Part shown: piece after piece, positions 23,051 to 34,294 of the stretch
Layout of the letters: each line of letters starts with the position of its first letter
How positions within the stretch are numbered: position 1 is the stretch's first letter
DNA from: Dermanyssus gallinae
Taxonomy: Eukaryota > Arthropoda > Arachnida > Mesostigmata > Dermanyssidae
Assembly (NCBI GenBank): GCA_003439945.1
Contig: QVRM01005404.1
Location: forward strand, 1,302,001-1,366,000
Reading direction: 5' to 3'
DNA: 64,000 bases
Made by a program: the position numbers and the translations under genes
The notes under the pieces: generated by a model
What the model was told of the DNA's origin: nothing
The model's database searches: none
The model's input: the letters and a program-made list of their open reading frames with translations, nothing else

Positions 23051-24640
23051 GTAATAATATGTAAGAGCTATGAAGTTATGACGCGAACTGGGTTATCTAG
23101 ACTGGCTAGAGACGGGACTAGGATACAGGAGGCTCCAGAGTTTGTCCTCCAGCTTTTCAAAAAAGTTCTTCCAGGAGCGTTGCTTGCTCCTGGAGATCTC
23201 CTTGAGCAGCAGGGCCCACATTCTCTGGTACACAGCTTCCTGGTGACAGACAGCCTCACCCTGAGGGGCAGATCGCCGGGCGCGGCTGAGATAGCGCCGC
23301 GCTTGTAGTCACCTCTGCCTTAGTTGCCCGAGCGCGGCAGCGTCACTGGATTGGCCCTTGGTGGTGGCCGGCGCGGGCAGGGTTAACGGCTGGCCCCATG
23401 GTGAAGGCGCGCACGTTGGCTGGGTGTTAGACCAAGCGCCGCTGCAGCAGAGCTCTTCAACTACACCCAGTACTTCGCGCAGACGGCGATGTCGTCTTCA
23501 CCGCAGCTTTAGGATATTGCGGTCGCCTTGCATTCCTTGCAGAAGTGTTCCAGTGCTTCGCATCTGTGGCAGGGCTTACTTGTAACTACCGCGTTAATGC
23601 AGGCGGCAGGGTGCGAGGGTGCAGAGTGACATTGCTGACGAGCCCGGTGGCGTGGTACGTTCGCGTGCGCCTCGCGACTGAAGATGCACGGGTTCGAGCA
23701 CCATCGTTGCACATTTGTATTTATGAGGTTTGTCTCCCATAGACGTTAAATGTTGGCTGAGGGTCAGCCCAAAAAAGTGCGTCCGCTAAGACATTGGTAT
23801 TGTGATGCACTCCGAGATTGGGCACGATGACCACCCCAGGTGGATGCGTGTAAGGTTCGGAAACCTGGCGGCATTGGGGGGTGGCACTGGGAGCAGGGAC
23901 GTTCACCGGCCGGCGGCCCCCTTTTGTGGGGGGCCAACAGCCAACGGCCTCTCGGTAGGCAACGCCCCGCGGAGGGCAACTTCGATGTTATGTGAGATGG
24001 TGCCCTCTACGACGTCCCTGATTAGGGGCAGCCTCGGTTGCCTCTGCCACCACCAGCCGCAAGTCATCGCTAGGCAGTTGCTGGGCGCGATTTAGTTTAA
24101 CGCTGTGGGCGTTGAAGTCCACCCTGAAGCCCAGCTCCCTGATAATGTTTGCATAGATCTTACCTTCCTTGTTTTTAAAAAGGAAGGTTGTTGTCGTGCT
24201 GGAAGTGGTCCTCTTGCTGCTTTCTACGCCCCTTTCCTTCACGCCGTGGAGATAACAGCGAGAGGGTCTGTGCCCGGAACAGACTCTTGGGGGTTTGCTG
24301 ACTCCTCTATGTTCTCCTTGTCATATGGTAGGGTATTGGCCCAAGGTCCCTTAATCCCACGAGGGCTTTGGCCTTTAACAGCACCTGGTCCAGGAGATCC
24401 TTGACCTGGAGATGCGTTGCATACGTGGGGACTCTAAACGCCATCAAGAACCTGGTGGACAACTCATCGTCATCCCTCTTTTCGCTTATTTGGCGCGGAC
24501 AGGACTAGCTCTCTTCTGTGGCCGGCCTCGTCGGCAATGCCCTGGAATTGGCAGGCTAGACGGTTGTGCCTGAAGGGTCGTCCTCTCGGAAAACTAGGAT
24601 CCAAGACGGCTTACCTTTTCGATGTTAGCTCCAATGTGCG
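23050..24640 (-). pseudogene. Decayed R1-like LINE: ORF1 and ORF2 linker, endonuclease missing
   Basis: On the minus strand, the frame 24242-23988 aligns with ORF1 of the 11.3-kb element (FKNKEGKIYANIIRELGF, then LPSDDLRLVVAEATEAA). At about 23840 broken frames give IHLGWSSCPISEC, matching IQIGWSSCPISEW. At about 23590-23530 a knuckle PCHRCEALEHFCKEC follows. At 23300-23100 the sequence resembles the basic linker between endonuclease and reverse transcriptase of ORF2 (ARRYLSRARRS, then SRSKQRSWKNFF). Fewer than 300 bases separate knuckles and linker, so the endonuclease has been deleted. A SINE interrupts ORF1 at 23637-23789. Confidence 0.65.
23637..23789 (+). repeat. tRNA-derived SINE (family A) inside the R1-like relic
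   Basis: The head GACGAGCCCGGTGGCGTGG, B box CGGGTTCGAGCAC, body TTGCACATTTGTATTTATGA and tail GGCTGAGGGTCAGCCC match the copy at 12298-12479. Flanking 9-base repeats GACATTGCT (23628-23636) and GACATTGGT (23790-23798) are a probable target-site duplication with one mismatch. It lies antisense to the LINE relic that surrounds it. Confidence 0.75.
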
Positions 24641-25240
24641 ACACTTTCGTATTGGTAGATGGTGGGCATTCTAGAGGCAGAAGGCGCTTCTGTTTATTTC
24701 TGAATGGCAGTTTTCAAATCATAGCAGTGATGTTTTCAGAATGCCGCTGCGTTGACGATTAATGCGCCGACTTTCTTTCACCGGCTTCTAGCCTATTGTA
24801 CCGTGACACGAAGTTTCTCCGCCGTGTGGTTGATAAGCTTTTGTATCATGACATTTTTCTTGTAAAGGTCGTTGTTTGAGACCGCTCTGTCGGGGTTGCA
24901 CCGCTAAGAGTTATTTAGTTGTTTGCCTTTGTTTTTCTTCATGGACCGATTCGAAGCTTTTCCAGGGTCATTTATAAGTGAATAATTAGAATAAATAAAA
25001 ATTAAAAAAATATGAAACCTTAGCTCGAACCGGTCTTACTTAGACCGGTACTCTTGTCGGGGGCACTATTACCCTGAAATATTTGGCAAGATATAAAGCG
25101 TTGTTAAACAGGGCGATAACTTGCTTCATTGGAAATTAGGCCTTTCATGTTTATGTGCCGGTGTGATAATGCTTCTTTATTTATACCATGAATAATCAAT
25201 ACGTGGTGTTGATATGTGTGTACAAGTATATGGTAGTAAA
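24640..25240. other. Intergenic DNA, nothing recognised
   Basis: No frame or repeat stands out. It may include unrecognisable 5' sequence of the adjacent minus-strand LINE relic. Confidence 0.3.
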
Positions 25241-25312
25241 CGTTTTCGGGTTGACCCTCAGCCAAGGTTTAACGTCCACGGAACTGTTTTTCACATTGCT
25301 TCATAGACGAGA
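25240..25312 (-). repeat. SINE family A, tail fragment
   Basis: CCCTCAGCCAAGGTTTAACG and CCACGGAACTGTTTTTCACA closely match 12300-12370. The tRNA-derived head is absent. Confidence 0.8.
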
Positions 25313-25639
25313 AGGATATGGTAGTAGAAGTCAATGAACAGGACACCGTGTTAACCAGACACTTACTGGCATGCGCTCATAGCCACCCACCACGCAAGCA
25401 AGCCACATATGTGCTCAGTGAAAGTCATAGCCCTCCGACTAACGGTACACTGACATCTCATCGTTAACCTTCGCTTGTGCTAAGTGTTTGCTCGAACATC
25501 AGTTTGCGATTTTAAATTCTATAGAGTACGCATGATTTTTGGCGAAAAAAAACAAGCGAAGCGCTCTTGCTTATAAGAAGAAAGCCTTGAACTGAATTGA
25601 ACTGAGTATCCACGTAGACGGCCACATGATTCAGATAAA

Positions 25640-25900
25640 CAAGCAGGTTAGGTGTAATGCTTGACAGAAGCTTGAGCTGTACAGTCCACGTTGATTATGT
25701 GCCGGTCAAAACGCATCGAGTGGCAAGCATCAGTCGTTGACTCAATTCTGCTCTACGGATCATCAGGGTGGGGACCAGCTGCACTGAGTCCTACAATAAT
25801 GAGACGATTAATAATAACAAACGCTGTGCTGATAGGCAAGAGGCACCAAGGTAGTGGATAGGACAAAAACCGGATTTTTCGACACAGACTTACTTGGACA
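25640..25900 (+). pseudogene. Relic of LINE reverse-transcriptase C-terminal region
   Basis: A broken plus frame near 25735-25860 reads DSILLYGSSGWGPA, then a run of aliphatic and basic residues. This resembles the LLYGSEVW-type block that follows the reverse-transcriptase thumb in many LINEs. It is short and unsupported elsewhere. Confidence 0.45.
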
Positions 25901-26047
25901 CAAGTCTATTCCCCGGTACAACTGCGTCAGAAACTTGAATTAGGGTTACCCAAATACTCACTATTAGCTTGGTGGATTTAGTACATGAAGTAAGCATTGC
26001 TCCTATTACCAACGATTATACGAACTACACTGATCTACCCCCTTCGT

Positions 26048-26148
26048 AGATCACTGGACACTATAGATTATCTCCATTTAGGTTAGTGGGCGTCGTAGAT
26101 TATCTCTATTTAGGTCAGTGGACGTCGTAGATTATCTCTTTATGGCAG
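26048..26148. repeat. Short tandem repeat, unit about 36 bases
   Basis: Three imperfect units share TAGATTATCTC and GTTAGTGG/GTCAGTGG. Confidence 0.85.
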
Positions 26149-26159
26149 GGTAAGTAGGG

Positions 26160-26597
26160 TTGCAATGCTATGATAGTTTAATCATGAGTAAAATAAATAG
26201 ATCTGTAGATCATATGTATAGTTATTATATTTATCAGATGCAGGCTGTGACCGAAGAATTTATTCCCAAATGCGCCGACAAGTCTAAAAAGAGCGTTAAG
26301 TTTCGTGTGTATATCTCAAGTGTAGAATCACTTATTGAAAATGGCACAAGTGTGCGGTATGCGACTAAGCTACGTAATGCAAGCAAAGAACTTCGATTTT
26401 TGCCTTGGAAGGGAAAAGATATAACAGTACTGAATACAAGTAATGCGGTTATCATCGATGATATTTCCAAAGCGAATGTATTAAAAAATTTATTTCCTAT
26501 GGTTACGTGGCCCAAACAGGTGCGAAGTAAGCTTACCTTCTACTCGCTAACACCATCAAGGTATCCCTATTATTTGCATCGGAATGTTATATCTTAA
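26160..26597 (+). pseudogene. LINE ORF2 fragment (endonuclease-reverse transcriptase linker)
   Basis: This 145-codon frame has no reverse-transcriptase catalytic box. Its pattern (FIPKCADKSKK, then a helical stretch and ITVLNTSNAVIIDDISKANVLKNLF) resembles the linker that precedes the fingers domain in CR1/Jockey-type LINEs. There an instruction to drop out and a KANVLN-like helix are usual. It lies between other LINE relics in the same orientation. A genuine small host protein cannot be excluded. Confidence 0.4.
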
Positions 26598-26599
26598 AG

Positions 26600-27095
26600 A
26601 AAATAAATCAACTCCCATATGAGTGCAGCCTTACTCCAGGTCTCATTTCTCCATCATTTCACAAACAAGTGGCGAATGTTATCACAGAGCCATTCTCATT
26701 AATTTATGCCAGGCCCTACAAATATGTTATTGTGTCTGATTTTTCTTAGCAATCCGTAATTACGCTTGTACAAGAGAATGAATCTATGTCGCAAGTTAAT
26801 ATACATAGCCGCGTAGTACAATTATCGTTAGCGTGTATTTGATTTAAATAATTATTCAGGAATTATTTGTTTAGTGGTATGCGGTCTCAGGGAGTGCTTG
26901 ACGAGTAGCAACGTGGCTTAATTAAACTCAAATGCACACCAACGCAACCAGTTCAAAGCATTAGGCTATTTTTGTTTGCAAAAAGAAAACATTCATTTGT
27001 ATTCACGGAGACAGAGTAAACCATTTTAAACTTTTACATAAATTATTTGATATAAAATTTAGCCAAGCACACTGTTTCATGAATATCAAGTTATT
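26600..27095. other. AT-rich DNA, nothing recognised
   Basis: No frame or repeat seen; probably decayed LINE sequence between two relics. Confidence 0.3.
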
Positions 27096-27099
27096 TAAA

Positions 27100-27640
27100 T
27101 GATCGGACGTTCGTTGTGCGGGTGAACAACAGTTTTAATCGGTATGGGCCGTGTCCCTCGGGCATACCTCAAGGATCACGGTTACCTATTATTATTATTA
27201 TTATTCTATACTATTATTCTACGCTACCGTGCAGGAGATCTTCGTATAGCTCGCCGAATAGACACGTCCCAGGTCAGCAATTTCCCCATCGCGCAGGAGG
27301 TCAGGATAATACCGTCAGGTCTAATATTTTCTTCTCTGCACAGACGTGTCGAATAAATGCGCACGGCAATTCCGTCTGTAGGCTCTAACAAGCACATCAT
27401 CTACGGCGGTGTGGCGTGCCTGTCGGCTACCGACTCCTTGTAGCTCAACTTATTATGGCTCTTCGCATCAGCCCTGTTCGTGCCACAAGAACATGGGTGA
27501 GCAGCGAAAATATCAAGCCCCAGGCACAGGCTGACACGGTCCTAAATTCCAAGTTTGACAGTACGGTATCAATATCGTTATTCAGGCATTCAGCCAGAGA
27601 CCGCTCTCCGGTCTTGATGCGTAGGCAAAACGGATAGAGT
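27100..27640 (+). pseudogene. Relic of LINE reverse-transcriptase palm
   Basis: The frame at 27116 reads RVNNSFNRYGPCPSGIPQGS, the box preceding the catalytic aspartates. A frameshift at a (TTA)n expansion (27189-27207) leads to RAGDLRIARRIDTS, a degraded YADDLRI. An expanded microsatellite has therefore broken the palm. Confidence 0.6.
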
Positions 27641-28140
27641 ACATCAGGCCTGCAACTAGACCTAACCTTCGAGGCGGGATTGCTTGCCCTTATCTACCTC
27701 GTTTGGGCCCGAGTCGCCGAATGTTAGTTTCATCACTCTTTAGTGAGTTCGCATTTATTGGCGTTAATCTTCAGTCCTATTGAAGCAGCTGATTCCCGTA
27801 TCAGAGATCCGTAGCTACCACGTCCAGGTCAGGGTCGGCTAGGATGAGGTCGTCTGGTATGATACGACCAGACTTCTCTTCAGCTGGGAAAAGATCGGCT
27901 TAAGAAGCAAACTGAAAAACAGCGGCACAGCTGGGTCTTCCTGTTGGCAACAGGACGCCGATGTAATGCGTTTATCTCTAAAATAAAGCGGCATGATTCT
28001 CACATATGGGAAGCGAGCGACGTTGTAAAGCTCAGACGCGTAAATCTCGCGGATCTGCAGAAGGATTGGGCCTCGGAAGTGAGAGTTAAAGGACAATCTT
28101 GAAGTCATATTTGACAACCGTGCACCTAAGCGTCATCTAG
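27640..28140 (-). pseudogene. Relic of LINE reverse-transcriptase palm, minus strand
   Basis: On the minus strand at about 27860-27730, broken frames read IIPDDLILADPDLDVV, then IGLKINANKCELTKE. These match a YADDL box and the following GLKINxxKTE block. It lies tail to tail with the plus-strand relic at 27100-27640. Confidence 0.55.
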
Positions 28141-31100
28141 AGGAAGCTACGCGTAGCGTGGACGACAGCCTCGGCTTATGAATTGGTACCGTATGCTAAC
28201 TGGCGAGGTCGTAGCTGTTGTCCAAATAGGCGTTTGATGTGTCTGAAGGAAACTCTCATTGCCAACCTCCTGAAGGTGGTTCCTATCGCGATGAGTCTCA
28301 AGCCACCAAGTTTTTTGTTTGGGTGATCAGCCGTGCTCTAAATAGCACCGAAAAGAATAATAATAACACTAACCATATCGATCATCTAGTGATAATAACA
28401 ACAATCGTTCTGGACCGGCGCGCGCATTGAGAGCTAGTGTGAGATTTTTACTGAAGAAATTGCCATTTTGTGAGTATTCTTCTTACATATTATGATTAGA
28501 GTTTCTCTTTTACAAACGCTTGTTGTTTCCTACCGTGAGAGTGTCGGTGAGCCATTGACTTCAGAGGAACATTGATCTACACCTGACACATGCAAAACTC
28601 AATCTTAAATATTTTGCTACTGAAGTAGTGTGCATGCATCAAGTTCTGTAGAACATAGGCGCATGGTTAAGCGTCACAAGAAGAACAACGAAAGCTGTTT
28701 CCGGCGCAACAAATCCACTGTGGCGAGGAGAGACTAACAAGACTGACTGATGAAACGTGCGGCGATTGACGTTGACTGCTGAGGAGGTTGTGCTGAGGAG
28801 GACATAGAGGCGAATGAAGCCGTGCGTGGGCACGACGCACGACTTTCGCCCCGGAAGACGCGACTGCTGAGTCAGCCAAAAGCAACGACCGCGCCTGCCA
28901 GACCATATTAGCTAGAGAGGAAAAAGCCATCAGAGCTGCTACTAATGGAGTACGGCCAGATAGCCGACTACAAGGTAGCGACAGAACCAATGGTCGTCAA
29001 AATGTAGGCGGTACGGGTGCAGCAACGGACAATCAGAAATGATTATCCGAAGTCCGCCTGGCTCCGAGCGTGGTTCTTCTAATTCTAACGAGATTACATT
29101 TTCTCAAGGCCTACACTGGGCTCAAGGCGATTACGCCTGGTGCGCATGCTCACTTGACAGTACAACGTAAACTCGTACATCATATCGCACAAGCGCAAAG
29201 CAGCATATGGGTAATGACAACAGCCTTTATGGAACCGACGGATAGACTTATCAAGTACAAGAGTTCGGGCCAAGTTCGACTTAAAGTTAGCGAAGCCTCA
29301 ATTTAGAATTGTCTATAGCAGGCCCGCAATTTCAAATGACAACATGTATAGAGTATTTCGTTGTACAGGTTGAGGCATGCTAAAACTAAAAGGTAAACGC
29401 CCTATGCACGCTACCATACCGAGGGGAAAATGCTTTCGTACCTTTCAATAATAGGTCAGAAGGTCCGGGTGAGATCCAGACCCCGACATGTGGTCCGGAT
29501 ACAAACAGTAAAGACGCGAAAACACGCTAGGCTAGAACCAATATTATCGAAAGTTGTCAGAAAGCGATACTGCAGTATTCATGATACCACGTACTGACCT
29601 TGATGCAAAAAATGGCCTCGTGTTTATACTAACTCTTTCAAGACAGAAGGCAAATATTTTCGACATTACGGCCCCCATCAACATTAATGAAATGCATAAA
29701 GTCAATGCAGCGCCCTACTCAATAGAAGCACAATCTAGTACTGGATGTGGTAAGGTTATTCGCGCTATCTTCAGGGCCTCGATTGCCTTTACCTGCAACA
29801 CCTCAGTCATATTTACTATCCTTCTTAGAGATCCTACTGGGTTACATAACAAAATGGCACCCATTTTGCGTTGTATCAGGACCGAACCTGCGACGCACGT
29901 TATCAGAGTCGCAGTCACACCGACATCAATTAATCTATTCTATTATTATGATTATTTACGTGTTAACAAATATTTTGTATCTCAGTTCACGCGGTAGTTA
30001 ACTTATGAGCTTCATTATATAGTCTAAAAGCGTTACTTTAAATGTGGTTGTTTCAAATGCTGCAGAAAATTTGTAAACATTACGTAAACCTGACGAGAAT
30101 GGGGCTAAGTATTCATTATATATGTGGATATTTAGATCACTTTATGGTCACATAATATCACATTGTGGTTAAAGATTTCTGCCCGGTCTAATATAACGCT
30201 TCTTAAAGCAAGTCTTAGCTTGCACATGTCGATTGCTCGGATCATGCTACAGATACAACGATTTCAACCTAGATGCAACACATTGGGGAACATGAACCTT
30301 TCACTGGTTAGCTCATAAAGGTCTCACCAGCATTATTCTATATTTAGAGCAACATAATCTAAGTAACTATAATGCTAAAAACCTAAAAAGATATCAGCAA
30401 ACTAAATAAGCAAATACTGACGGCAAACAAAAATACGCCCTGTCGTACAGAGCCTGTTGTCGAAATATTACCACAAGGCAGAGTTAAAATGGCAAGCAGG
30501 AAATGAGCTTCAGAAGCGATATGTGTTTGTGACAAAATCTCTTGACATCATAGGAATTCATGTATCCTTGCGTATCGCTATTAACATTTGGGTTATGTCT
30601 GGATTACCGTGAAATCTGTTACTGAGGAGACACGTGCAGTAGATATGCGTCCGCGTCACGTTAAAACTGAATCACCTACTCTGATATCTATTATAAGCAT
30701 ATTGTAAAACGGACACAGAATACATTTTTCAAAGCTAAGAATTGATGTACTTTGCTGATGTCCAGCTCAAATATACCTCAATTTCAATTACCTCCACATC
30801 AATACTGCACTCGTATTTTCAATACACGGGTGGCATCTTTACGCAGCATTTTCTTCTTACCATTGCTTCGCTTTCCCCATAGCATATTAGTAATACGCAA
30901 GGCCGAAATGCAGAAACAGACGGCAAGTGATGCTTAATACGAATACTTCAAAAAAATACAACATGTTAACCTATAGTTTGCTGTGTTACAAGGAGTCGGA
31001 TTACGCAATTATGCGGTTGATGCAAAAGTTCTTGACGTTTGGGATGCACAATTGACAAAGACATTGCGTAAGAACTTGAAACTAACAAAACAATAGTTTT

Positions 31101-31320
31101 TCAGAGCGTTCAATTAACTTGGTTGGCACGTCCAAGCATTTAAATCCGACGCAATACAATATAGGCTCTAGTTGTTCGCATAAAAACGTTTAAAGATTTT
31201 TCTTTTTTATTGACAGACAAACTTTTTCCATTGTCTACATTCCTCTATAGAAGGCAATGGTAGCCTTATGTAGTCGTCGTGTTGAATGCAAGCGTTTAAG
31301 CAGGGTAGGGTAAAAATAAT
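28140..31320. other. Long stretch without a recognisable gene
   Basis: Open frames at 28667-28990 (minus), 29070-29306 and 29554-29997 (plus) have no domain I recognise. The 28.65-29.06 kb part is GC-richer and could be old LINE ORF1. From 29.3 kb onward the sequence is AT-rich with many stops. Confidence 0.35.
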
Positions 31321-31429
31321 TCAGTTGACCGCTTGCTGGGCGCTAAGCGACTTGATTAAGCCCGTTAAGCGGGTCAGCTTGCGTTTAGGCTAGAGATCGA
31401 GTGTCATCGTAGGTAATCAAATGGCGGAC

Positions 31430-31725
31430 GAAATCTAATCAACGGAAACAACGGTGGTCGGACAACGTACCGACCGACGTAACGTCCGACTGCCCGCGTC
31501 ACTGCCCGAGTCCGGTCGAGCTAGTGGGAAATCGAAACGGTGTCGATTACACGTTGGATCAACCCTCGCTAGCTCGTCACAACGGCGGCCACTGCGTCCA
31601 CTGTCCCCCGTCTCCTTTGACGCTCACGTCGTCACTCGATCCGCGCGCTTTGCCCGAAACGAATTACCGCTTCGCTCGCTACGACTGATTCCTGACTGGC
31701 ACGAGGACTGCTTCTAGAACTACAC
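31430..31725. other. CpG-rich island, possible promoter or first exon
   Basis: Dense CpG (for example GTACCGACCGACGTAACGTC) in otherwise CpG-poor DNA. It is open on the plus strand at 31454-31717 as an Arg/Ser-rich frame without a known domain. Direction and downstream exons cannot be identified. Confidence 0.3.
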
Positions 31726-32280
31726 TGCAATTGTCACGGCGGTCTACTACAACTTAGGCCATTTACAGGCGGCACCTTTCTGAATTAACCGAATGGAAAA
31801 ACAAACTTACGATACAGCACCGAAACAGAAAAACCAAGGTCGTTTCGGGATAGGAGAATAGCTAGTGAGAGCTAGTGTGATAGAAAAAGGCTCGCCTGTA
31901 AAGAACAAAAGTTTGTCTAGATAAAAGATAGGCGAAACTATTACGCACACACACATGACCTTTACCACTAAGGGACTAGAAATATGGCACAGAATGCATA
32001 GAAATGCTGCATAAAACCCCTGATAAAGTATCAGAAAACTACAAAAATTAGCATGCTACCGGCGAAATGAACAATTCTTATTCGCAGGTCATTTGCTATT
32101 TTTAGAGGTCCGGGGAGCATACATGGATTTAGAAGGTCGACGTACACGGCAATATGGCTGCTGCTATAAGATATATGGCAAAAATCTGCCGCGCCACGAA
32201 ATACTTTATACGCCGGTTTTGATCTGCTGCATAAGAGGACGATTGTAGAGAAGCCAACTAGAAAAATATTTTACTCTAAG
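31726..32280. other. Intergenic DNA, nothing recognised
   Basis: AT-rich without notable frames. Confidence 0.35.
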
Positions 32281-32395
32281 CACTTTTTTATTTTTTTATA
32301 TTTAAAAAAAACGTATTTATTTATATTTTTAAAAAACTTATTTATTTATATTTTTAAAAAACTTATTTATATTTTTAAAAAACGTTATGTAAATA
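32280..32395. repeat. AT-rich minisatellite
   Basis: Three to four imperfect units of about 24-28 bases built on TTTATATTTTTAAAAAACTT. Confidence 0.85.
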
Positions 32396-32689
32396 ACGGC
32401 GTGAGAAAATCAGGAATGGTACGACAAACAACTAGGGTGGCCCTGCTTTCTTGGATCTGCTTGGAAACCTGTCTGAACGGGTATTGAAAGTCTGATCGAC
32501 AGAATGGGCAAGGGTTTTAATGTACGTACATCATATTGTTAGTTTTGGATAAAGCCTATGCAGAGTTAGACGGCAATAGTAGAAGTATCCAAAGGTATTT
32601 TTGTATGCCGCAATGTCTTTGTTTGGAAATTACTATATATATATATATATATATATATACTCCATGTTTATTATTCACGAGCGCAGGTA

Positions 32690-33005
32690 GAAAACGTCAC
32701 GTTTGTCCTACTTCTCGGGAAGGGCTCGTCCAATTTTGAAATTTTGAAAACTTCACCCGCCAAAACGACCGAATGCTTGTCCGAAGCGCCCATGAAGCGT
32801 AGGACCGTGGAGGAGTGGATGGCCGATTGCAAAGAGGCCATGACTACGGTATGAGCCGGAATATCGGCAATCGGCATAACGCCGATGATGAAGCACCTTT
32901 TTAAGTCAGAGCGGCCGCCATGGAGCCCGGATCTCAACCCCACGGATTGTTTTGTGTGGGGTTTTGAACGCCGCTCTTGGGACTTCAACCGCAACTATTT
33001 TTTAA
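32690..33005 (+). pseudogene. Tc1/mariner-superfamily transposase, C-terminal relic
   Basis: A plus frame at about 32905-32985 reads RPPWSPDLNPTDCFVWG. This is the block around the third catalytic residue in Tc1/mariner-type transposases (P-x-SPDLNP-x-D/E). The preceding 200 bases are open in patches and probably belong to it. No terminal repeats were found. Confidence 0.55.
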
Positions 33006-33270
33006 GCGTATTTTAATCAGCCTTGCTGAGCCTTTTGGCCCTATATTTAAAATATACAATTGCAATTCATCTAAGTTGATTTGTAACATGCATATTCTAC
33101 CTATTTATGATTGCGCCATTAATTTGCTGGTTCTATGCATCGCTTAGATTGTCCGCGAACCGCGAATTGAATGGAGGTTACGCTTAAAAGCAACCCTTGT
33201 TTGCGCATACAGGTGCTCCCTGGTGAATGTTAATATGCTTAAAAAGCTGCAAAAGAAAGAGCAACGACAA
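33005..33270. other. Intergenic DNA, nothing recognised
   Basis: No motif seen. Confidence 0.3.
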
Positions 33271-34110
33271 AAACACGAGAACGAATTTTGTCATCGGGTT
33301 TTTTTAGAAGGGAGAAGGCCACATGAGCTTGGCATCTCGATGAGGTCGGTTAGGAAGCAAGTAAATGCTTCAAGCACAGCGGGAGAGGACAATAAGAAGC
33401 ATTCTGGGCACAGCAGAGAAGGGTAAGTTGCTGTTACTGCTGCTGCTGCTGCTGCGATACTTGACTGCCAGCCTCGCCAGCGTAACTCGGGCAACAGGGA
33501 GGAAGACGCCCAGTTCGGGTCGTCAACAACGACACAGAGCATTGCTACTTAGTTCTTCCCTGATGTTTCAGTCGTAGTAGCCAGCTGTTGCAGAAGCAAA
33601 CGTCATCGTTGTCTTCGCAAGGTTGATCGACCGGACGAAGGGCCGTAGGCCTACTGACTTTAAGAGCAGACAAACAGTCAGTTGTTTGTTAGCCAGCCAG
33701 CCAGCCAGTCAGTCGGTTAGTGAGTCAAATGTGAGAGTAGTAGTAGTAGTAGTAGTAGTAAGACGCTGCCGACAACAACGGTTCGCTGCTGGATCAGACG
33801 AGCGGATCGAGGACCGGATAAACGACGAGCTAGGCGGGGGCTGGTTGTGTGGATAAAGGGATGGATGGATCAAGATCGAGAGAGAGAGTTAGAGAGAGAG
33901 AGAGACAGACATTTTCGTTCTCGCTCGTTCGCCAAGAAGACGCTGACTGAACAGGTTAGCTTTTGTGGCGACTGGTTCGCTGCTGCTGCTGCTGCCAACC
34001 AGCCGGCCGGCCAGCCAGGCTCAACGAACGCCACCACACTGTATAACGCTGATGGCACGACGTCCGTAGCGGCCGGCAGGACTCAATCTGATTAAAAGTC
34101 CATCAGCCAA
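33270..34110. other. Triplet-repeat-rich island, possible 5' exon of an unseen gene
   Basis: Contains (CTG)n at 33436-33454, (TAG)n at 33737-33760, (GCT)n at 33980-33994, (CCAG/CCAGC)n at about 33690 and a GA-rich tract at 33880-33907. The block is GC- and CpG-rich and open in several frames (33223-33426, 33365-33577, 33623-33856, 33847-34095). A splice-donor-like GGGTAAGT lies at 33421. It resembles the island upstream of EAF. No domain identifies it, and which strand is transcribed is unknown. Confidence 0.3.
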
Positions 34111-34241
34111 ACAGGTCACTCACTATTCGAAGCCTTCGCATCCGTTTTGTCGTTGCTTTTAGTTTGTAAAGTTCCCAACTAAAGTGTTCCAACCCGACCT
34201 ACATTGACTACGACGTACGTCTTTAGAAACAAAAAACCTAC

Positions 34242-34244
<3 letters not shown>

Positions 34245-34284
<40 letters not shown>
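34245..34284. repeat. (TA)n microsatellite
   Basis: About 40 bases of pure TA at the 5' edge of a transposase relic. Confidence 0.95.
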
Positions 34285-34286
<2 letters not shown>

Positions 34287-34294
34287 AATGTACA

